A DNA stretch of 64,000 nt from Epiperipatus broadwayi (GCA_028023455.1 JAQFVV010000112.1:3194001-3258000), one strand, 5' to 3'. Counted from the first letter of the stretch, positions 34,871-47,439 are shown. The notes: generated by a model not told the origin, from the letters alone. Translations and numbers: made by a program.

Positions 34871-36440
34871 TTAATTTCGAAAAAAATAAATAAAAGTATA
34901 TATATTAATTACTATTTTAGGTTTCTAAATTAATTTAAAAAATATGGGGTGTCTATGTTTGTTATTATTCTACAATAATCAGATTTTTATATCTAATATT
35001 TCTAATAAAGAGTTAATTTTTCTTAATTATTGCTATTTACGAATTAGTATTATTAATGCCAAATTTGGTCATTTATTATTATTATTTTTTTTTTCGTAAA
35101 TTTACTAATTTTTTTTTTTTTTAGACCTAAGAATGTATCTAATCACTATTCATACAGTTAAACAATAAATAATTGTTTATTATTACATATTTATTTTTTA
35201 TTTTTATATATCGTAAATATATTTTTCGATGTAATTTAATATCGTATAAAATTACTATCGGTATTGATATATTTTACTATTTTATTGATTTATATATATA
35301 TATGTCTAAATTACTAAATCTTGTTTTAATTATGTAAATTAGGATTTTATAACATCTATTTTATTTTTATTATCAAATACTTTTAAGTTATATTTATTAC
35401 TCGTATTTTTTTTTTTTACTATTTAATTTCAAAATGACATATATACTTTTTAATATACAATTATTTTTTTATATGATTGACTATTTGTAAAATGAGAATT
35501 AATTAATTTTTGTTTTTCAATTGATAATTATGGTTTAACCTTTAGAATTATTACCAGTTATATTTTTGCGGTTAATTCGGTTAAGTACTGTCTATAAAGT
35601 TGTCTTAGGCTACCATTTTTATTTCTGAATTTTCAAATCGAGGCCAATGTTTTTCTTTCAAAAACTATTCAAATAGTATGTTGTGTTTTTCTTTCTTAAT
35701 TGTTACTTTTCCACTTTTTCTTTCTGTTTTGTCTTTATAAAGAAACCTAGTTTGGAAATAATGTGTGTGTGTGTTTTTGTAAATTTATAGGATAAAATTT
35801 CAAAACTTTTTATTTTTAATTTAATTTCTTTATTAAATGTTTTTTTTAATATGTTTTATTTTCGATTTTTAATTATAAAATTTATATCTTTTCAAGAAAT
35901 TAGTTTGTTATATAATAACGCATATTCTACAAAGATACATATACAATATATATTTACAATATATTTTAATGTTTCTATATACAATTTTTACATAAAAGTG
36001 TATTTTATATTATATACTCAAATATTTTATATATACAATATTAATACATAAATCAGAAAAATATATCGTTAAAAATCGTAAAATATTTTAAGTACATATT
36101 TTTAACTATGATATATTATGTGAAAATTAAATATGTAATGAACAACATACGTATGTTTAATTTTTTATATCAAATGTAAATATGCTGATATATTTATATG
36201 TGGGTACTACACATAAAATTATACTTTTAAGCTTATATATGAATATGTTCATATATAAATTGATAATTTTTTTAGTATATCCTTATATTTTTTATTATTT
36301 ATAATTAAAATTATTCTGTCAATATCTATTTCCAAAGTTGCTATAAAATAGTACATTTTTGTTTATAATTTCAATACTTTTTATTCTATCTTCAAAAAAT
36401 TTAGGATCTATTTATGTGAGAAAAAAAGTTCTAGGGTTAA
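34871..36440. other. AT-rich, T-rich DNA, nothing recognised
   Basis: Many T-tracts, no recognised transposon and no credible ORF. This is compatible with intron sequence downstream of the candidate exon. The 66-codon ORF at 35851 is composed of AT-rich codons only. Confidence 0.4.
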
Positions 36441-36457
36441 TCTTTCTAGTTCATTTT

Positions 36458-36538
36458 TCAAGGTCTCGCATTCACTTTAAGAAATATTTAACATGAAGGT
36501 CAGTCAAGGTTAGGGAACATTTTTTTTTTTCAAGGTCA
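36458..36538. promoter_or_regulatory. Cluster of extended nuclear-receptor half-sites
   Basis: Four TNAAGGTCA-type sites lie within about 80 bp on the plus strand: TCAAGGTCT (36458-36466), TGAAGGTCA (36494-36502, perfect), TCAAGGTTA (36504-36512) and TCAAGGTCA (36530-36538, perfect). TNAAGGTCA is the consensus for monomer-binding ERR and FTZ-F1/SF-1 type receptors. AAGGTCA strings are also frequent in some mollusc repeats, so binding is unproven. Confidence 0.3.
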
Positions 36539-36599
36539 AGGACAGACTTCCTTATTAGCACAAATTTTGGGGTAACGCCTCCTTCCCAACCTCTATAAC

Positions 36600-37660
36600 T
36601 AAGAAATTTTCGCTGAATTCAGAATGAAAGCTATGATTTTATTGGTTGGCAACATTAACTACACCCCGTGCCTACACGATCGGAAATTTCATTGGACACA
36701 GTGGCGTCTGGGCAGTTTCTGCGTCGGTAATTTCCCAAATTCCACTCATAACTCAAAAATTAAGCCCTAAAGAGATAGGCGAGCATTAATTAAATTTATA
36801 CCTTAACTTTTATAAGATGATTAATTGTGTTTTCTGTTTTAAAATATATATATAGTTAAAAGTGAAAGTTTATTGCAGTTGCGAGACTTGAAATATATAC
36901 ACTCATAATACCCGCACATAGATTTAGGCATACATCCTAAGATCCTTCTAAATGATTTGGAACACTTTTATCCTGTGGGCAGATTTTTTTTTCTATTATT
37001 AAACAGAAACGATCTAAAATTTGAAAATGCCTGAATTATTACATTTTTTTTTTTAAAAAAAAAAGTATTGTACAAGTGCATCTGTGTGGTTTTTAGCCAC
37101 TTTTAACTTTGTATGCGGTATACAAAAATTAATCAGTGAAGTAAATTTAAAATTAGGAAACGGTCCCTACAAAAAAAAAGTTGGTCCCTTTGCTCCGCCT
37201 TAACTCGCCTTTCGGCTACTTGGTCTAAAAGCGACACGGTGTCTGGTCACTTATGCAAATATAGTGGTCAGTTTTCTCAATGTTACTAAGAAGTCTTGTC
37301 TTTCTTTGCTACCGATTTATTATTTGGGTAGTTTTTTTCTTTTGCCCCTTGTCTTTTTTTTTTTTTGCGACAGAAAAAGTAAAGCTCATAGCTGCGGTCA
37401 AAAAAAAAAATGGAGCCGTTTGACCAGTGGTCAAATTCAATTTCATCGCTTTTAAAATGAAGAGAAGTATAGTTTCCTTTGTGTCGAAGTGATAAAGAAA
37501 CGCAGTCGGGTGAAAACGGACTTTTTCGTACTTCTCTTGCGACTTGTAAGAGAAAATTTTCACCCGTAAATCTGCTTGATTCGGAGAAAACTCTTGAGAA
37601 AGAGTTGAAATAACCCTCACCTTCTATATTTTCTCAAGTAAGTGTTAGTATAATATTTGA
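36600..37660 (+). promoter_or_regulatory. Second CpG-bearing candidate promoter or 5' region
   Basis: CpGs recur throughout (ACACGATCGG, GGCGTCTGG, TGCGTCGG, CTCCGCC, GCGACACGG, AACGCAGTCGGG). Inverted CCAAT boxes (ATTGG) occur at 36640 and about 36693. A perfect octamer ATGCAAAT, the POU-domain site, lies at 37253-37260. A small hairpin GGGTGAAAA/TTTTCACCC spans 37509-37565, and a donor-like CAAGTAAGT ends the region near 37641. Opposite-strand ORFs (37264-37455, 37309-37620) overlap; the minus one has 103 codons but is K- and F-rich from homopolymers. No protein family is recognised. Confidence 0.35.
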
Positions 37661-38514
37661 AAAAGATTAGCAAAAAAAAAAAAAAATCTTCGCATTGAAG
37701 TTTTTAACTGGAGCAAAATTAATTTTAGAAAAAATATTCTTTCTCCGGGTATGAAATGGTTAAAAGTAAATCGAAATTTATGAGAATTTTATATACCAAA
37801 ACAAATAATCAAAATTATTTGCAAATATTAAAGTTTAATGTATGAATACATCCTCTAGATAATGTTTTAAAAGCGATTTAATGTATGTGTATATGCATAG
37901 ATTTCATATATATTTACTCCTACAAATTAATATATGTGGATATACAATATATATATATATATAATTGTATTGCACATATAGTTAAGCATAAGCGAATATA
38001 TGAATGTATTAATGTATATAATACCACTCAATATAGCGTTTGTATAAGCTTGCTAAAATTGACTTCATATATTTAACGTATTTTTACTTATAAAAATATA
38101 TTTATAGTACTATATAGTTAATATATTTATAACATTTTAATATTTAATCTCGTAATTGGCGAAACGTCATCAAAAACTGAGAAGTAAAACTGATGGCGTA
38201 ATTTTTAACTATTAAAATCTGAAAAATTCTTTATATTTTTAGTTTATTTGTTATATATAAAATTAAAATTATAACTTATTGGTTTGATTGCCTCCCCACT
38301 CCCCTTTCATTTTAAGGGTTTTGTCGTACTATTGTAATTTAAAATATTTTCCCTCCATTTTTCTATTTTTAGTTTAAAAAAATTCTTTCACCTGAAAAAA
38401 AAAAATAGACAAGTTTCTATGCAGCTGGAGTTTTTTTCCCCCTACTGATGCAAAGTTTTTCTCTTTGTTTCTTAAAATAGATGATTGACTTTAATATCCA
38501 TCTTACTTTTGTAG
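37661..38514. other. AT-rich DNA, nothing firm
   Basis: Contains GAAACGTCATC, a CRE half-site-like string near 38161-38170, and a TA tract near 37945-37962. No gene evidence. Confidence 0.4.
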
Positions 38515-38573
38515 AAAATGCTGGTCGGCTTTTGTGACCAACGTGGGTTATACACTGAAGGACAGAACTCTTT
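38515..38573 (+). other. Candidate internal exon
   Basis: A pyrimidine-rich acceptor (ATCTTACTTTTGTAG-like, AG at 38513-38514) precedes 59 bp that ends in TCTTT followed by the donor GTAAGG at 38574. Two frames are open; one reads MLVGFCDQRGLYTEGQ after an initial Lys, the other KCWSAFVTNVGYTLKDRTL. Neither is recognised. Base composition is more balanced than in the flanks, and the site lies in the CpG-bearing, repeat-poor part of the window. It is too short to exclude chance. Confidence 0.2.
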
Positions 38574-39718
38574 GTAAGGGTTGGTCATTGTATTTATTTC
38601 GACATAAGCCTTCCAGCATTTCATTCTTCAATAATATATCCCTCTTCCTCTATCTCTGAGCTCACAATACTTATATAAAATCTGAACATTTTCCAAAAAA
38701 AAAAAAAAGTGTTAAAAAGTTAAAATTTTCGAGAGCTAAAATCAAGCCATCTGAAAAACTATATTATACATGTATCTAAAAATTGTTCTACCATTCTCAA
38801 ACTTTTATCATACCACATTTGGTATACATGAATATATATATATGTAATTATATAACAATATTTATAATTACAGTAATCAGTACCCAGATATATTTTAAAA
38901 ATTTTATCCACTTAGTAGCGCTTTCAACTATTCTTGTAGTCTTTGTCAACAAACATATGCAATTTCTTATCAGGGATCATTCTGTGTGTTCATATTCCAT
39001 ATATGTTACAATTTTTTTAAGTATTAAAAGTTTTTGAAAAACTCCAGTGAAGTACAAACTTATTTTAAAACAAAACCTGCAATCATATAATGATCAAAAA
39101 ACATCTATATCATTTCTAATCTTTATTATAACTAAATTTGCTCTTTCAATCCATAGTGAAATATTTATTTTCTGCTTATACTTAAAGCAAGGAAGTTGTA
39201 TATAAATAAATCTTGTTTTATCTTCCGATGCACACACACTCAAGAGATATTGTTAAATAAATTCTGTGTTACTGATAAATCTTACCTAATTCAATTCATC
39301 TTTGTAGACAAGTTTATTAAATTTTTCTTTTGTAAATAATATATTTGAATCTGTTTGTATTTTAACAATTTAGCATAATTCTTATTAATTTTTATACCGT
39401 GTTATTTAGTGTAATATACTGTGTTTGTAAAATGCATGTCTTTGCCACGACCAGCCATCTTAATCAAAAGTAAGTTTCACCTACATTTTTTTTCTTTTTT
39501 TAAAGTTTTAAATTAAGTTAACTTTTTTTACCAAATATTTTCTATTGCCAAAAAATATTATTAAGATACATATTTGGAAAATGAATAATTACGATTTTTT
39601 CAATTAAAAACAATATTCATTCTGTTATAAAAATACAGTATAATCTCAATAAAGAGTAACACATTATGCATACGATTTTCATAACATGTGAGTACTTAAT
39701 TTAATGCCATAAAATCAT
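38574..39718. other. AT-rich DNA with a weak donor-like site
   Basis: A short segment ATGCATGTCTTTGCCACG, with more to AATCAAAAGTAAGT (39433-39473), has a donor-like end but no convincing acceptor. Otherwise nothing was recognised. The ORF 38783-39037 is hydrophobic, AT-driven and unlikely. Confidence 0.3.
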
Positions 39719-39886
39719 ATGGAAAAAAGTCAAGCTGGATATAATCTTCCCAGACGCAACTGGAGTGTCTCATCAGCAGATTCAGGACAACCTATAGCCA
39801 TTGCACTTGCCGGCTTCATAAATAGAATTTATCAGCCATTGTTCTATTTAGTTGTGAATAACGCAAATCATGAATCGCATGGTTGA
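39719..39886 (+). CDS. Unrecognised 55-codon ORF or SINE-domain fragment
   Basis: An ATG-to-TGA frame begins MEKSQAGYNLPRRNW and contains GQPIAIALAGFINRIYQ, with a balanced amino-acid mix unlike the AT-driven ORFs nearby. No family is recognised; there is no signal peptide, and only a mild hydrophobic patch (QPLFYLVV). The same DNA on the minus strand contains phrases such as GATGAGACACTCCAGTTGCG that look like a conserved central domain of a SINE, which would make the frame accidental. A repeat is the more likely answer. Confidence 0.15.
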   Translation: MEKSQAGYNLPRRNWSVSSADSGQPIAIALAGFINRIYQPLFYLVVNNANHESHG

Positions 39887-42077
39887 CAGTTATCGAATCT
39901 GACTGTAGTGGCAAAACTGAAGAATTTAATGAAGGTCACTAGTAAATCTTAGCTCCTGGTTGGGATCTTCACGAGTTTTTTGGTGATATTTATTAAATGT
40001 TAAAACGGTCTTAATAAAAAAAAAATTAGGATGGTTTGAAAATCATAATATATAGAATAAGAATAGAACTTGGTGAATTACTTCATAAAAATTTCGCAAA
40101 ATCTTATATTTGTCTTATAAAAAATTAATTCGAAAGACTGATACATCTTTCAATCTTGCCTTAAAAGTTTTTGATCAGTTTCATATATATATATATGCAG
40201 TATTCGATATATAAATACTGCTAATTACATGAGTATATATGTGTGTGTGTCAGTTGTCGCTAATATTCGTCATTACCAGTTATATTCATTTAGACTTCAT
40301 ATATGTAGAGATTGTAATTAACTCAAGACTTATACAAAAATTATGGAATATATATGCACACATACTAGAGTACCGTTCTTTACACAACTGTGTATTTATA
40401 CATCATATATGCTTTTATTTTAAAGTAAAAATAAAACATTCGTTTTTGAAAAAGAAAAAAAAATCCCATTGCGATGATAAGTCCAATACGCATTATTTTA
40501 AGTAAAAAAAATTTACAACTTTGAAAGTTTTCTCTTTTCAAGTAATTTTCTTCAGTATTCCAAATTTTTATAATAAAAAACTCATATTTTAACTTTTTAA
40601 TTATCGATTAAATTAAAAGGTACAGCATCTCTGAAATCTCAAGAAGGAAAAAAAACTTTCAAATATTAAATTTTTTTTAAAGTGCTGAAGATAAAAACAA
40701 TTACATATTGAACAAGAAAATTGATTATTATTAATAAAAAAAGTCTTTAAACTTGCTTTTATCATCTGATAAGATCCAATCATCTGGGTAGAAATGGGTA
40801 ATGTAATTTGTTTGCGCATTTTAGTAGAAAGAAAATGATCAATAAAGCGATGACCAAGACCCATTCAGTGACAATCCATCTATTAATAGCAATGCTGAAA
40901 ACACTACTATAGTTTTACTATTTTTATTGCTTTCAGGTGGGAAATTATATTTCTGAGATGGGTCCATCTTAGCCGATCCTCCTGATAGCTAACCTAATGC
41001 GAGTATAATTCTTAAAGATTATTATAACAATAGTAATTATTTCCTAAATAAATGGAAAGCAACCTAGAAAATTTGTACTTTCACTACCCACTATTTTATT
41101 CATTGCTTCCCCAAGAAAAATATGTAGAGCGTCTATATTTTTAAGAGTAAACATTCCTATCACAGGAGGCATATACTGAAATAAAATCTAAAGTGGTCTA
41201 TAGAATTGCACTGATTATAATATTACTACTATATTATTTTGTGGCGTCTAAATTCTTTTTTTTCTTTAAAAATAATTACAGTAGTAATTTGATCATTTCT
41301 AATTTATATACTATATAAAATAAGATTCAAAATATACAAATATGAAGAATTAGAAACAAAACCAGACAATTTTTGTTTTAAAAATAAAAATCAATTAAAT
41401 AATAATTTTTGATTAAAAAAATAGCTTAAATTTTTTACAGTTCAGAATTAAAATTGAAAACAAAAATATAATTTTGTTCTTTATACAAAAATGTTAAATC
41501 TGCCTTAGATTGGTTCTTTTACAATTATTTTTAAACTAGAATCGATTTTTACTATGATAAAATTCTAATTAAATGTAACAATATATATATATTTAAAATA
41601 CTCAAAATATATACATAATTATTCTCTTTTACAATTCTCTATTTCAATGCTCAACTACGCCATAATATATATATATATATATATTCAGAAAGACATCCAC
41701 AGTTGTGTAAATAATTATCTTATGCTTATTATTGTTATCATTCATAAATCCAAATATTTTCATGTCAACAATATATTACTATATTTTGTATTAACATTAT
41801 GCTTCATTTTCTATAGTACAGATTCCAATACAATACACATACACTCATATATATTTATATACAATAGTGCAATTTATTTACATAAAACTACAAACTTTTT
41901 TTTTAATGGTCTATTTCAGTTTCTACGCACTTTATAATAAAAAGCTGATGATAAAACAGTGAATGTCAAAAATAGTAACCCAGCATCAAAAAAGGTTTGT
42001 GATATATATATCTTATAGTTTCAATATATAATATTTAAATACAAGTATATTATCTATACTGAACTTAATATAATTAG
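39887..42077. other. AT-rich DNA, nothing firm
   Basis: Short TA tracts lie near 40182-40195 and 41661-41682. ORFs 40239-40505, 40613-40864 and 41647-41937 are AT-driven with no domain. No repeats could be linked to families in this window. Confidence 0.45.
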
Positions 42078-42270
42078 AAGGAATATGAACTTCAAAACTT
42101 CAAGCTCTCTACAACTATCAATTCCATCTTATAGAACCAATACATATGACTACATACATGTGGTAAAGATAAATTTGATATTTTCCACATGTATGTGGTC
42201 ATGTGTATTGGTTGCATAAGATGGAGTGGATAGGTGTAGGGAGCTTTAAAGTCATGAGTTCAAATTGGTT
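42078..42270. mobile_element. Hairpin element (family H2), short copy
   Basis: The arms include CCAATACATATGACTACATA facing TATGTGGTCATGTGTATTGG, and TGAACTTCAAAACTTC facing GTCATGAGTTCA. The loop is very short. It ends in the same GAGTTCAAAT string as the other H2 copies. Confidence 0.7.
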
Positions 42271-42431
42271 TATCATTAAAAGAGACATACTTTAAACAAA
42301 TATCTTTCATACTTTTGGAATTGAAAAAAAGATATTGCATAGATAAAATGGTAAAAACATTTCATGATCACTGGGTAATGAGGGGTTGATTATTTTTCCA
42401 TCCTTTTTATCTCTTTAAGTGAAGAAGCCAG

Positions 42432-42571
42432 AGATACTCAGGTACCCACTAACATTATAATGTTAGTTTGTGATATTTTAGTTTCAAAACATGTATTGCT
42501 TAGATACTCAGGTACCCACTAACATTATAATGTTAGTTTGTGATATTTTAGTTTCAAAACATGTATTGCTT
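42432..42571. repeat. Perfect 70-bp tandem duplication containing a palindrome
   Basis: Units 42432-42501 and 42502-42571 appear identical. Each holds a perfect 20-bp palindrome, ACTAACATTA plus its reverse complement (42448-42467 and 42518-42537). A third related palindrome (AACATTATAATGTT) lies at about 42643. The identity implies a recent duplication or an assembly artefact. Confidence 0.9.
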
Positions 42572-43488
42572 CTATACATTATAGATTTACTCTAAAGAGT
42601 TACATACACTCTAAATAAATAGGTAGATATCCATTTACGAACCAACATTATAATGTTAATAGTGGCTATGTTTCATCTATATAAAAGAAAAATTGTAAAT
42701 TTGTTGAAAAAACTTTCAAGTTGTTTAATCCAGGTTCAAACCATATGGTAGGAAGATGTGCTATTATTGTGCCATAAGATATCTTTTATACTAATAGTAA
42801 AATCTATTAACTAACAAAAAATGTAAATGGTTGAATTTAACACCCTCTGTAACATGGCATTTTATGACCATAAAAATTTTAATCAGCTTTTTTTTTTTAT
42901 AAATGCAATCATCTTTTCAGTAAAGTCATTTACTATGTTAAATGCTATAAAATTGTTATTGATTTATGGGGCTAATAAACAAATCAGTTTTCAATATAGC
43001 ATACAAGTAATTTACACTTTCTCTTGTTTAATACATGTTTACAAATGGGAAATGGATTAATTGATGCTCAGCTAATAGTAAATAAACAGTTTGTTGCTTA
43101 GATCATAAGAAGTTTGAGCACAAGAGGTGACATAGTTTTGGAACCTCAATTCATGAACTATACAAGGCTCAAACAGTATTGAATATCTAGTATGAAATAT
43201 GAGAAATAGGCTTAATACACATATAATCACAATCAATTTTTTTGGATTAAATTGCATTCCTAATAAAAAAAATACAGTATTTAAGAGATGACAATAGATA
43301 TCTTTAATAAAATCAAATTATTTGAATTTATCAGATGTTGTGTGATGAATTTTATGAAAATCCATTAAGACTTCAAATTCATTTTTACAAGACATCACAT
43401 GATCTAGCCTAAATAATGCTATTTAGCAGTGAATTCTTTTTGTCTCATCACTATTATGTTAATAATTTGCTGCAAATCTTATTTATTC

Positions 43489-43493
<5 letters not shown>
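42572..43493. other. AT-rich DNA, nothing recognised
   Basis: ORFs 42827-43060 and 43072-43257 show no domain. A reversed B-box-like string (CCAGGTTCAAACC, 42730-42742) may mark a SINE scrap. Confidence 0.4.

Positions 43494-43554
<61 letters not shown>
43494..43554. repeat. AT microsatellite
   Basis: About 30 uninterrupted AT units. Confidence 0.97.
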
Positions 43555-43556
<2 letters not shown>

Positions 43557-44895
43557 GCTTTAGATGTCTTAAGCTTTATGATATATAGATAGCATATTCA
43601 CCTGCTATATTTACACCTTGGAATTCAAATGTAGGTTGAGTATAATTCTTTTCAAGATATTTAAGTTTTTTTCTCTCAGGTAGCTGACCCATAACCAATC
43701 TAGCTAAGCATTCAATTATGGTCAGTAAATGGTTATCCAGTTGGCCTTAGTTATAGAGGGTAGACAAACTTGGAAAATCTCACTCATGAGCTGGAAAATT
43801 AATTTTGCCCTTTGTTTCACTGTTTCTCTATGACAAACTGTTGGAGAGGCTTTTGCCTGTATTGGGCTATTAAAAAGATTGTTTACTGTTCCACTGACAA
43901 TACTCAATATAAAGTGTATTTTAGGATTGTTAATATTTAACAACATCATCTTAGAAATGTTTGAAAATTGCTCAGGTTGTTTCTGCATGTATAAACCATT
44001 TTACATTCCCACATAGAAGTCCCCCTATATATGTACACAATGTTACTAAAGTATATAAATTTATCCAGGTATGGAATTGGCCAAATTGACTTGGATTCAA
44101 AACCTTAAAATCTTGACATTTTAAAGCAGCACTTTGAATGGAATGGCTTCGTATAACATAATGGTTATAAATATCTCTTGCTGATAAACATGATTTTAGT
44201 TCATGAACATACTTAAGACCCCCTCCCATATATGGCCTGTAAGCAATTCAAATAGACATGTAATAATGATTGATAAATGAGTATCTAGTTTTTGAATAGG
44301 ACAATGTCAATTCTGTAGGATATAACATGATTGCTATTATCTGATTTTTTCCAGGAATAGCATAATTTATTGTTCCATATATGATTGATTGCATAAATGA
44401 ACCATAATTAAATGAAAATGATTCGTGGATAATATATAATTTGCCGTGATTGCAATAGAAATCAGCATTGTTTAATATAAAGTAAAGTAACAAAATCTTG
44501 AAATCTAGTTTTTGGACTATGTTATATATATATGTATGTTCCAAAGTTTTGCTACTCTGTATTTACCAAATATGATTTATAAGAAGTGAAGAACAAAGAT
44601 ATCTCAAATTTATTATTATAAAAAGCATAATTATCAATTTTTAATGTTCATTTTGTGATGTAAAATAATTGTGTAAAATCTATCCTCTTTAATTGCAGCC
44701 ACATTAGTCTTTCTAAAAAAAATGTGTACAGGTTTTCCCCAACTGTTCTATTGACATTTTTTTTTTTTAGTGTACATCACAGTAAAAAAAATAAATTCTA
44801 AAAACTTATACATTTTTGTCTTATTTACACAAGTATTTTTTGGCAGGGACAAGACTTCATCCTGTTAGAATATGATTATTTTCAAATTTAATAAT
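43555..44895. other. AT-rich DNA, no supported gene
   Basis: Three minus-strand ORFs of 85-98 codons (43722-44544) lie near each other in different frames. None has a recognisable domain, and their order and frames do not form an obvious gene. This may be an old unrecognised element. Confidence 0.35.
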
Positions 44896-45215
44896 AATTA
44901 AAGAGGATTTGAACAAGGACTTTCAAGGTCCCTTCAGCTATATACTCTTCTATCTTGTATAACAGATACACATGGCCACATGCATGTGAAAAAGATAAAT
45001 GATATCCAATATATGTATTTCATGCTGGGCCAGTATTTGGTTGGTCCAGATCATCTCCCACACACATATAATCAGTGATAATGATCTGGCTCAAGTGATG
45101 AGTGCTGGTTCAGCATGAAATATCTTTTTCACATATATGTGGTTGTGTGTATCAGTTATATAAAATAGAGTGACTGTAGGGAACTTGAAAATCTGTATTC
45201 AAATCCCCTTTAATT
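44896..45215. mobile_element. Hairpin element (family H2)
   Basis: The outer ends ATTAAAGAGGATTTGAAC and TTCAAATCCCCTTTAAT are inverted. The central part pairs TGGTCCAGATCATCTCCCAC-like sequence with ATGATCTGGCTCAAG, and CATGCTGGGCCAGTATTTG with GAGTGCTGGTTCAGCATG. The arms are about 150 bp and more diverged than in the 28345 copy. Confidence 0.75.
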
Positions 45216-46202
45216 ACATCTAGGTTAAGTATATATTGTATTTAAAAATTAATAGTAAGAAGTTTAAATCCTACTGTTTAATATGTTATAGTATATGCTA
45301 TAGAATGGCAGGCAATATCAAATTATCAAAACTAATTATTAAATCACCAAACAGCACTTTTGATTTCTGGGAGTGCCTTCAGCAGAGAACCTAAATATAT
45401 TACATATTAAAATGGGAGTAATTCTTTCCTCCATAGATGAAGCCTTGATAATACATCTTAAATACTCTTTAACTACTGTCTGTATACTATTAAACTTGGA
45501 ATATTGTCAGGATGCTAAGTTACTTATTATTCTAATCTGACCTGAATTAGAGTTAGAATACATTTGTTGTTCGACATACAATAAATTTTGGAACTTTATT
45601 ATTAAAAAAAGCTTTCTCAACTTTTAAGATAATGATGATATATATATACGTGTGTTTATGTTAGATTGTGATGATTGCGATTTAAGATTTAGCACAGTTG
45701 ATGAGAAAGTGAGATTTTTAAAAATATGATTCTATTTGAAAATTTTTTGTAGTTTGCTGAAATAAAAACTTTATAGCTACTATTTGTGATACATGTGTGT
45801 GTGTGTGTGTGTATTAGTTGCTTTGTTAGGTTTTTCTTATAAAAAATCAGACTACTTATTCATATGGAGAAATTTGTAATAAATGAATTAAATCACACAC
45901 CCTTTCCCAATACATATAATTTTGTCTCATTTTCTAATTGGATATGAAATGTAGCAGAATTTAGTATTAAAAACTTATGCTCAAACCTTTATTGCAATTC
46001 TTTCTCATCCCTGTACAGGAGAAAATACCGAGAAGCAATCTTGTACCTCATGTATAATTTTTAATAACTTAACTCATGAATTATAAATTTGCCCACATAT
46101 ATTATATACTGATCTTCTGGTCTACAGTAAGCAGTATTTCTTCTTCACTGAAGAGCAGTCTGTTGTAATCTGTAATAATCACCTTTTTTCAGATCAAAGC
46201 AA
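45216..46202. other. AT-rich DNA, nothing recognised
   Basis: A TG microsatellite lies at 45795-45813. No other structure was recognised. Confidence 0.5.
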
Positions 46203-46650
46203 TTAAAAACATCACATGATAGCAGCTTATACAATGATGTTTAGCAGCAATTTTTTTTCACACTATATTTATCCCACCTAGTGCAAACTTTAGTAATCAA
46301 TAATTACCAGATGGTAGTGCTTAATAAATTCCTATTCAGTGTTACTTTATCCAATATCCTCAAAATAAATTCTAGCATTTGGATTTTATTAAGGAGGAGG
46401 TTTGAATCTTGAAGCAGGGCTACCAGTTCAATATCTATATATTATGCTAGAGGAAAATGCATTGGATCCAAAAATATTCAGGTGCACTGTCCAAGAACCA
46501 AAGCTAAAAGGTAAAAACTAGTCTGGTAATATTGGATAGGGACTTAAGCACTACCATCCTATTGATTACTAAAGTTTAAACTAGATGGTATTAATGTGAT
46601 GAGAAGAAAAGAATTTGCTGTTTTTCAGATAGTAATCAAATGATGTTATT
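46203..46650. mobile_element. Fold-back element related to H1
   Basis: The left arm has AACATCACATGAT (as in the H1 leader), CACCTAGTGCAAACTTTAGT and AATCAATAATTACCAGATGG. The right arm near 46545-46605 has TACCATCCTATTGATTACTA, AAGTTTAAACTAGATGG. The arms are well diverged. It links the H1 hairpins and the 8890 fold-back into one broader family. Confidence 0.6.
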
Positions 46651-47439
46651 TTGGTTTAAACATTTTGAATCAAGGGGAAAAAATGTGCTTATAGTTACAA
46701 CAGAACTAAGGCTACTAAAATTTATAATTACTGATCTGGTGGTCAGCTCTATATTTACTATGTAAATGTATTATTGTCTTGGATTTAAAATTATGGGTCT
46801 TTTTATTTTAACTTATTATCTTGATAATAAAAAAGCTAAAAGACTGCTATCACTTACATAATTGCATTTATTTCACTTTTTAATTCTATATCCTTATTGA
46901 TAAAAATAGTAGCCAAATAAGGTGCATGATGATGAAGAATAAATTGTACTTTATCTAGTTCACTGATTGCTCAATCTTACAATAGATGGCGTTAGAGTAG
47001 AGGGCAAATATTCTTATTTGATATTTTGTGATACTGTCTGTTTTTTAATATTCTGCAATACTCCCCCTGAAAACATTTCAATATTTTACTGCATTAGTTC
47101 TTTCCTATATTCTATAATCAACCATATATCTTAATAGAAGCAGTAATTATTGCATATTGTCTATACGATTTTTTTAATACAGTGTAGTGCAAATGATATC
47201 TGCCTCTCCTATAGATATTTACTCTTCATCTGTGTCACTTGATGTACTCCTAATTGTAGATAGGGCTAACCACTAAATAAAGCATTAAGGCAAATGCCTC
47301 AGATCATAAATTAAAATAAGTATGACAATAAATATTGATATCAACAAGGACTTTGAGCATTTTATAATTAGATTTTTAATAATGTGGATGGCTGAAGAGT
47401 AGGGAGATGGAGATTGAAATATTAATATAAGCCGAGTTC
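46651..47439. other. AT-rich DNA with a fold-back end-like string
   Basis: At about 46959-46998, GATTGCTCAATCTTACAATAG followed by ATGGCG resembles the arm ends of the H1-related group. Nothing else was recognised. Confidence 0.35.

Noticed and set aside
37264-37620. Overlapping opposite-strand ORFs of 63 and 103 codons
   Set aside because: Both depend on homopolymer tracts (Phe and Lys runs) and neither shows a domain; the interval is better described as CpG-bearing regulatory or UTR-like DNA.
39719-39886. Idea that this ORF is a conserved small protein
   Set aside because: The opposite strand contains phrases that look like a SINE central domain, so I kept it only as a low-confidence entry.
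43722-44544. Three neighbouring minus-strand ORFs of 85-98 codons
   Set aside because: They lie in different frames, have no recognisable motif, show AT-driven amino-acid use and are not joined by good splice sites.
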